The notes beneath the pieces were generated by a model that was not told where the DNA came from, ran no database searches, and saw only the letters and a list, made by a program, of their open reading frames with translations. 64,000 nucleotides of DNA from NCBI RefSeq assembly GCF_008728635.1, contig NZ_CP044285.1:3596001-3660000 (forward strand), written 5' to 3'. Shown one piece after another: positions 58,694 through 64,000 of the stretch; position 1 is the stretch's first letter; every line of letters begins with the position of its first letter. The stretch is from Hymenobacter baengnokdamensis (GTDB taxonomy: Bacteria > Bacteroidota > Bacteroidia > Cytophagales > Hymenobacteraceae). The position numbers and the translations under genes are program-made.

Positions 58694-58771
58694 CTATTTT
58701 CCAGAAAGATTTTTTGTTGAATTATAGGTATCGTATGCAGCACTTGCAGTAGAGAAGCCTCCTTCAACTAT
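58694..58771 (-). pseudogene. C-terminal toxin tail fragment after repeat B
   Basis: Immediately past repeat B the frame reads SIGIVEGGFSTASAAYDTYN then STKNLSGK and TAG at 58694-58696. It is the last 28 residues or so of a lost protein, small-residue-rich like the fragment at 55835, and is followed 5 bp later by an intact candidate immunity gene. The rest has been replaced by the repeat. Confidence 0.55.
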
Positions 58772-58966
58772 CCCAATGCTGGCACGAGTTTAGGCGAAGC
58801 CCTAACTTGTGCCTTTTATAACGTGGAGGTTTTACCTCCACTGCTGCGCCAGCGGCAAGGCGGGACCGCACTGCCAGGGTCATTCCGGCAGCTCGTTCTA
58901 TGGGAGGCACAGCCTCCCCCGAAAAATCGGCACGAGTTACGCTACGCTAAACTCGCGCCAGTTGAG
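58772..58966. repeat. 195-bp multi-hairpin repeat, copy B
   Basis: This is the second copy of the element at 56010-56203. Differences fall mostly in loops or keep pairing: ggaggt-ttt-acctcc keeps its stem, ggcacgag...cttgtgcc changes a G-C to a G-T pair, and gggaggc-aca-gcctccc is a perfect stem here. It lies between the Imm26-like gene and the truncated toxin tail. No frame of note and no target-site duplication. Confidence 0.75.
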
Positions 58967-59017
58967 GTTGACAAGGAAGCAAGGTATGAATAAAATTGTA
59001 TTTATATAATAAAATTA

Positions 59018-59656
59018 TCATATTTTACCATTCTGACGTGCGCGTCCATACAACTGCCTTGGAAGACTGTTTGCAAGCGGCCTTTTACTGTAAAGACTGA
59101 ATAAATAACTGTAAGTCGGGTTTTGTAAATTGAAATAGTTAAGCGGATTAATGCCTTTGTTAAGCATAAAACACATGGTTATGCTGGCTTCTATCATATC
59201 ATATGGGTATGCTGAAAGAAACTCTAGATGCTCAACATTGTATAGAGCAGTTTCAAAATAAGGCCGTAGCGCAAGGTTTTTAGTATATAATGTGGCCCCT
59301 GGTCGAGGTTGATGCGAAATAATCATTCTATCAGCTATTGTACCTTCTGGCACACGCAAGTCTGGCAATTCCTCATCTTCGGAAAGAATTGGTACTTCAC
59401 CTATAATCTGCCATCGCTGTTCCCGCATGATTGCTAGGCGGCCTGCAAGCAGAATTGGCTGCATCAGATAACTGGTTAATTTGGCAGTGTTTATCTCGTC
59501 AGCATTTAAAGAATGATAATCATAAACTTTAATCAAGTCTGGATAAGAGTTGTTGTTCGCTATATGAAGGACGTTTATGTATTTAGCGTATGCAAATCCC
59601 CAACCGTGCAAGAGAGGAATACGTAAAACATGACCGGATTTGAGTCTTTTTGCCAT
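59018..59656 (-). CDS. Imm26-like immunity protein
   Basis: The 212-residue protein resembles immunity family Imm26: SGHVLRIPLLHGWGFAYAKY, LIKVYDYHS and QRWQIIGEVPILSEDEELPD follow the pattern of a short beta-rich domain starting with a GDV-IPL-G-Y segment. It is soluble and cytoplasmic. It starts 2 bp after the stop of the Rhs gene and so is almost certainly translated with it, as expected for the protein that neutralises the GIY-YIG-like tip. Confidence 0.75.
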   Translation of the reverse strand: MAKRLKSGHVLRIPLLHGWGFAYAKYINVLHIANNNSYPDLIKVYDYHSLNADEINTAKLTSYLMQPILLAGRLAIMREQRWQIIGEVPILSEDEELPDLRVPEGTIADRMIISHQPRPGATLYTKNLALRPYFETALYNVEHLEFLSAYPYDMIEASITMCFMLNKGINPLNYFNLQNPTYSYLFSLYSKRPLANSLPRQLYGRARQNGKI

Positions 59657-59658
59657 GA

Positions 59659-62600
59659 TTAAAAATTTTGTAAATATCGCACAGCTTCTCGGTAGTATTC
59701 AGCCATCCGTGGATTTTTGACTCCAATACCATTGATTATATTATCTAGATTCTTTAATCCATATTGGTCAATTTTAATTTGTTCAAGACCGCGTGCTGCA
59801 CTGCGAGACAATCCGGAGAATACCTCTTCTAAAGCAAATGCTCTTCCGTTTGCTACATGCTGAGCAACTCGTGCAGCATAGTTTTTTGTTAGTCCCCAAT
59901 AGACAATCTTTCCATCACGAACTCCTTGATAGACGCTATATGCACCTTTAACCACTTTTAATTCAGGTGCCGGCCCAGTTATTCCAAGGTCAGGAACAGT
60001 TGCATATGCTATATGCGGATCGCCTTTAAAGTCGAGTTGATCAAGAACAACGTCGAGCCAATACTCGCTATTGGTAACCCGTTCGCCGAAATCTTTGCCA
60101 TAATAATTGACATCCGACTTTATATAGTTGCTATCGACCCTTAGCTCCCATTTAATGCTTTCAGTAGTCCATTTCTCCCCGGTCCCTTCAATTATTGGGT
60201 TTCGATTTTTGTCATAACCGACTCTTTGTTGAGCCTCATGTACCTGCGTAGATATAATGTATGTTCCAACATAGTTTCCATTAACTCCTGGTCCTTGCGG
60301 TATTCCAATTCCGCCCATTTGGAATGCTTGCCATTCCAAAGCTGAGCCACTCCAAGTTTCCTGTCCTGTGACGACGCTCCGTTGGTTTATTACCCTTCCA
60401 TTCATGATGATAGGGTCGTCTCCATCAGGGTCACTAAAGTTAACTGGGTCATTAAAACTGAAAGCATAAGGGCTGGCATCCGCATACTTCTCAGCCAGGG
60501 GGTCGACGCCCTGGAAGCGCCCCGTGGTGGGGTCATAGTTGCGGTAGAACGTGCTGTAAACGCCGCCTTCACTACCCAGCAGGGCATCGTCTACAGTCGA
60601 GCCGCCATTGAACTGCTCCTTGCTGACCTGGGGCTGGGCCAGCGTATTGACGGCCACCCCACTCAGGGGCAAGCCAAAGGGGTAGTAGTGCTGCTCCTGG
60701 GTCACCAGCAGCCCCTGTTGGGGCTGGCGTATCGTCACGGAGTCAAAGTACACCGGCTGGCTCCCATCGTTAAGTAGCTGCACCTCTACGTAGCCCGCCT
60801 TTTCGGCCACCCCCGACAGGTCGGGCTGGACTTCAAAGCGCAGCTTAGCCCAGCCCAGGCTTCCCGTTGGGGCTGGTTGTTGCCATTGGGTGAGCAGCTG
60901 ATTCTGCGCATTGTATACCCGCACGGCCACGTAGGCCGCGACATTTTCCATGACCGGATGAAAGGCCAGGGAGGACGTCGAGGCAGGTGGCGCCAGCGGT
61001 GGCGAAGCCGCTTTGCCAACCAGGCGAGCCAGCAGGCCCGTCACACTGAGCTGCACGCCTACCACGGGCCGGGAAGGCCCGGCCCCGGCCTCGTGGCCCC
61101 TAAAAGAGGGCCCTGTCGTGAGGGAGGGGGCCAGCAGCCAGACGGGTTTGGTTTGCAGGCCCGTTGGCAGGGGCGGCTCAGGCCCCGGGGTCGGGTCGGG
61201 GCTGGGGGCCGCCTGGACAGCGGTATTGTAGTACAGACTTACCTGCAGCTTATCGCCCTGCACCATCGGAATGCGCGTCGAAGGCCCCGGCTGCCCTGCC
61301 GACACGGCGGCGGCATAGGCGCCCGCATCCTGGCCGGGGCCGTGATACGAGATGCCAGCGGGGCCCTGCGAAGACGCTACGTGCTGAAAGAGTGGGTAGT
61401 CGCCTTCCTCCCGGCTGGGGTCTTCCATGGCCAGGTGCAGCACCTCATCCTGCCGCGCCCGAAAGGCGACGCGCAGGTTGCCCAGGTGGTCGCGCAGGTG
61501 GTACTCATACACTAAATGGGCGGGGGTAAGCTGCAAGGCCACGGCCCGGCCTTCGGGGGTGGGCACCGAGCGCAGTCCAAAGCCATTCCAGGCGGTAGAG
61601 GACTCATATACGAAGCCATCCACGAAATACTCCGTCTTGACCGTTGTGGTAGTGGTGACCTTGCGCACCACGGTGCCCGCCGCATCGTAGGTGTAGGCAA
61701 TGGTGCCGCCGCCTACAGTCTGCTTACTTACCTTGTTGAGGGTATTGTACTGGAAGCTGGCGTTTTTGTGGCCATCCTGCGTCACGCTGCCATTGGCATC
61801 ATACGCATAGGCGCTGGAGCTGCCGTTGCCAAAGCCCCGGGGGTCCTGCTGGTTGTCGTAAGCGCTCAGTAATTGGTTGCCCTGTGTGGCTGTGGGGCCA
61901 TAGTTGAGCGCCAGGTTATCAATCTGCTCCACGGCCGCGGTCGCCGAGGCCTGCGTAAAGCGCTGCACGGTCAGCAGGTTGCCATTGGCATCGTAGGTCA
62001 TGTTCTTCTCGTCGTAGGCGCCCGTTTCCAGCGCGTACGCATCCTGGGGCCGGCTGCGGGCCGCGTAGGTGGCATCGGTGAGGCGGCCCAGCCCATCGTA
62101 GCCGAAGCGGTAGCGGCGCTCGCGCTCGGGCTGGTTTTGCTGGGCGGCGTTGTGGGCCGTCCAGCTCACGGCCGAGATGCCCCCGTCGTAGCGGGGCGCA
62201 TTGCCCGTGGCGTTGGCCTGCTCGCGCACCAGCTCCAGGCCGAACAGGTCATTTTCGGGATTGGTCGTCAGGTCGCTGTGATTGATGCTACTCAGCTGCC
62301 CATGCAGGTTGTAGGCAAAATCCTCGGTTTGCAGAAACGTCGCTCCCGCGTTCGTACTGTGCAGCCTCTTCTGAGTCAGTTCTCCCAGGCCGGTATACGT
62401 GCTGCTGCTGACCAGTACTTCCGGCTCCAGATTGCCCTGCGTCTGGTTTTGCTGCCAGGTTTGCAGTAAATGGCCAACCGCGTCATAGGTAAACCGGTTG
62501 CGGATGACGACGGGCGTAGCGCCGCCATACTCCTGCTTTTTAATCGTTTTCAGCACCTGCGGTACGAAGCCCTGCTCGCGGTAAACCAGGGTGGTGACGT

Positions 62601-64000
62601 CGAGCAGGCTGGCACTGGGCTGCAACAGGTTATTGCCCTGCTTCTGAATGAGGTTACCGTACTGGTCGTAAAACAGGGCGGTGGTTAGCCAGTCGCCGTA
62701 CTGGCCATCGGGGGCCACGAGCCGGCGGCGCGTGACGGTGGCCAGGCCCCGCGTCTGGGTAGTGGCTGTAGGCTGCTCGGCCGTGCTCAATTCCGGTGCC
62801 GAGCGATAAGTGTAGTCCGGCTGCCCATCCGCGTTCAGGTCGTAGTCGTCGAAGAAGGAGAGCGCGAGCAGCGTGCCCGACGCGCCGTCCTGCACCACCG
62901 GAAACGTGTTGCTGGTAGTGTAGCTGCCTCCACTGCGGGTCTCATAGTCCAGGGACGGTGCAAACTGGTCGGCCGCGGCCTGCACATCCGAGCGCTGGCG
63001 GCTGTCGGACCAGAGGCCTTCCACCACGGCCCGGTTCTGGGCGTCGAACTTGGTAAACAGCCACTGATTGCTGGCCCGATGCGTGCCATCTTGCACGAGA
63101 ACAGGCCGGTCGAAGGAATCATACACCAGGTACACGGCCGCCGCGCCCGGAAACTTGCGCTCTACGACCCTGCCCCGGTCATCGTAGGTATACTGGTAGA
63201 GCCAGCGGTCTTTAAAGCCAGCATCCTGGATGTTCCACTGCCCCGAGCTGGTTAGTGCCTGGATGGCCGCGGGCGGGATGACCAGCTGCACGTAGCCGGC
63301 ATCGGTGTAGACAGTATAGGTATCGTAAGTACCCGCCCCCGCCCCGCTGGCCACAACTTTGCGCTGGAGCACTACCCGGCCCAGCTGGTCCTTGAAGACT
63401 TCCGTGCGGCGGTTGTCGGGGTCGAGCGAAATCTCTTTTGTTAGCTGCCCTTCCGGGTAAAACTGGGTGCCGTCGAAGCCCTGCCAGTGGCGCACCTCGG
63501 TAGCCGTATTACTGGCATAGCTCAGGCGGGTAGTGTGTCCCGTCCAGGCCTGGCCGCTTTGGGTTTGCTCCAGCGGCCGGCCCAGCGGTGAAGCCTCGGT
63601 CGTGGTCGTACTGAATGGCTGGCTGTCCTTCGGAGCATAATAGGCCGTTTGTTTAGCAGAAGCCGCGGGCTCATAATAACCGGGTGTCTTGGTGGCTGAA
63701 GGAACCGAAAAAGGCAGGAAGGATTGAGCTGCCGTGGGGCTGCCTTCATAGCTAAGGTGCTGCACTATGTCTTCCTGGGCCGGGCCGGCCTGTACGGTCA
63801 GCTGCTGGATAGGCTGTCCCAGGCTGTTGGCATACGTCACGGTTTGCTGCCGCTCAGTGGGACCCAGCTTGATAAGCTGCGTGGGGTCCGTCACGCCGGG
63901 CTTGAGAACGGTGAGGGTACTGGTATAGGTGAGCGGCTGTTGGTTAACCTGCTGTCCGGCCAGGGCATCCAGCACCTCTACCGGAGCGGACTCGTCCTCG
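59659..64000 (-). CDS. Rhs/YD-repeat polymorphic toxin with GIY-YIG-like nuclease tip, 5' end outside window
   Basis: The open frame runs through the right edge; at least 1446 residues are present. Many YD-repeat motifs are visible (YTYDDRGRVVERKFPG, YDAVGHLLQTW, YDANGNLLTVQRF, YDANGSVTQDG), followed by the Rhs core end (YHLRDHLGNLRVAFRA, a Pro-rich segment, HYYPFGLPLSGV, FYRNYDPTTGRFQGVDPLA). The last about 280 residues form a variable tip. Its end (YSVYQGVRDGKIVYWGLTKN, ARVAQHVANGR, then ARGLEQIKIDQYGLKNLDN) has the order of GIY-YIG nucleases: Y-V-Y, V-YWG, Arg/His helix and a Glu-Gln-Tyr-Gly helix. It is followed by an Imm26-like gene. The N-terminus and export signal lie outside the window. 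Confidence 0.85.
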   Translation of the reverse strand, partial: EDESAPVEVLDALAGQQVNQQPLTYTSTLTVLKPGVTDPTQLIKLGPTERQQTVTYANSLGQPIQQLTVQAGPAQEDIVQHLSYEGSPTAAQSFLPFSVPSATKTPGYYEPAASAKQTAYYAPKDSQPFSTTTTEASPLGRPLEQTQSGQAWTGHTTRLSYASNTATEVRHWQGFDGTQFYPEGQLTKEISLDPDNRRTEVFKDQLGRVVLQRKVVASGAGAGTYDTYTVYTDAGYVQLVIPPAAIQALTSSGQWNIQDAGFKDRWLYQYTYDDRGRVVERKFPGAAAVYLVYDSFDRPVLVQDGTHRASNQWLFTKFDAQNRAVVEGLWSDSRQRSDVQAAADQFAPSLDYETRSGGSYTTSNTFPVVQDGASGTLLALSFFDDYDLNADGQPDYTYRSAPELSTAEQPTATTQTRGLATVTRRRLVAPDGQYGDWLTTALFYDQYGNLIQKQGNNLLQPSASLLDVTTLVYREQGFVPQVLKTIKKQEYGGATPVVIRNRFTYDAVGHLLQTWQQNQTQGNLEPEVLVSSSTYTGLGELTQKRLHSTNAGATFLQTEDFAYNLHGQLSSINHSDLTTNPENDLFGLELVREQANATGNAPRYDGGISAVSWTAHNAAQQNQPERERRYRFGYDGLGRLTDATYAARSRPQDAYALETGAYDEKNMTYDANGNLLTVQRFTQASATAAVEQIDNLALNYGPTATQGNQLLSAYDNQQDPRGFGNGSSSAYAYDANGSVTQDGHKNASFQYNTLNKVSKQTVGGGTIAYTYDAAGTVVRKVTTTTTVKTEYFVDGFVYESSTAWNGFGLRSVPTPEGRAVALQLTPAHLVYEYHLRDHLGNLRVAFRARQDEVLHLAMEDPSREEGDYPLFQHVASSQGPAGISYHGPGQDAGAYAAAVSAGQPGPSTRIPMVQGDKLQVSLYYNTAVQAAPSPDPTPGPEPPLPTGLQTKPVWLLAPSLTTGPSFRGHEAGAGPSRPVVGVQLSVTGLLARLVGKAASPPLAPPASTSSLAFHPVMENVAAYVAVRVYNAQNQLLTQWQQPAPTGSLGWAKLRFEVQPDLSGVAEKAGYVEVQLLNDGSQPVYFDSVTIRQPQQGLLVTQEQHYYPFGLPLSGVAVNTLAQPQVSKEQFNGGSTVDDALLGSEGGVYSTFYRNYDPTTGRFQGVDPLAEKYADASPYAFSFNDPVNFSDPDGDDPIIMNGRVINQRSVVTGQETWSGSALEWQAFQMGGIGIPQGPGVNGNYVGTYIISTQVHEAQQRVGYDKNRNPIIEGTGEKWTTESIKWELRVDSNYIKSDVNYYGKDFGERVTNSEYWLDVVLDQLDFKGDPHIAYATVPDLGITGPAPELKVVKGAYSVYQGVRDGKIVYWGLTKNYAARVAQHVANGRAFALEEVFSGLSRSAARGLEQIKIDQYGLKNLDNIINGIGVKNPRMAEYYREAVRYLQNF

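Noticed and set aside
58809..59009. 66-codon plus-strand open frame in repeat B
   Set aside because: It reads through the hairpins of the repeat and its counterpart in copy A is not conserved in frame because of an indel.
1..64000. CRISPR array, rRNA genes, intact tRNA genes, replication origin
   Set aside because: I looked for regularly spaced identical repeats, rRNA signatures, complete cloverleafs and DnaA-box clusters and found none; dnaN is present but no origin is visible beside it within the window.

Overview
The window looks like the chromosome of a high-GC member of the Bacteroidota, most probably Hymenobacter or a close relative. The evidence is TAnnTTTG -7 boxes with no Shine-Dalgarno signal, a type IX secretion sorting tail, a TonB-linked receptor with a carboxypeptidase-like N-terminal domain, LytS/LytTR pairs, a DUF3276 protein and a menaquinone (not ubiquinone) pathway. 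The genus is an inference from the overall gene set.

Positions 1-11,000 are mainly housekeeping: the sliding clamp dnaN (cut by the window edge), ychF, a DUF3276 nucleic-acid-binding protein, a DUF58 protein, small membrane proteins, a DinB-like protein, a deoxyhypusine-synthase homologue, hslV and the E2 subunit of pyruvate dehydrogenase. Positions 11,000-22,200 hold a broken-up menaquinone cluster: menI-menF, menD, menB and menE, with a tandem M42 peptidase, a ParB-like protein, an alpha-amylase and a UPF0175/PIN toxin-antitoxin pair between them. menD has a one-base frameshift in a C run and carries a fragment matching the 3' half of a tRNA-Ser inside its reading frame. menC is not in the cluster.

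Positions 22,200-36,700 carry envelope and signalling genes: two beta-barrel proteins, a TlpA-like thioredoxin, two LytS/LytTR two-component pairs facing each other, a TonB-dependent receptor and a PAS-only protein that ends before any kinase domain. Positions 37,000-52,800 hold a YfcC-type transporter, lpdA, a coupled RsbQ-like hydrolase and PAS histidine kinase, a MarR-YceI pair, a dipeptide-epimerase-like enzyme divergent from a dicarboxylate symporter, and a large GAF protein.

Positions 52,800-64,000 are an AT-rich accessory island and the most interesting part. A long Rhs/YD-repeat protein, running off the right edge, ends in a GIY-YIG-like nuclease tip and is followed by an Imm26-like immunity gene. 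Downstream lies an orphan copy of the Rhs core junction, about 319 bp and almost identical, joined to a different tip that resembles a SleB-type cell-wall hydrolase and followed by an exported candidate immunity protein. Truncated toxin tails, a membrane-type candidate immunity gene, a decayed third core junction and two copies of a 195-bp multi-hairpin repeat make this look like a cassette array for exchanging toxin tips.

A second theme is a family of intergenic hairpins built from 7-bp repeats (AGTGAGC, AATGAGC, GGGTAAT, GAATTAT types). They sit between genes, often exactly between convergent stop codons, and one run lies inside a response-regulator coding sequence.
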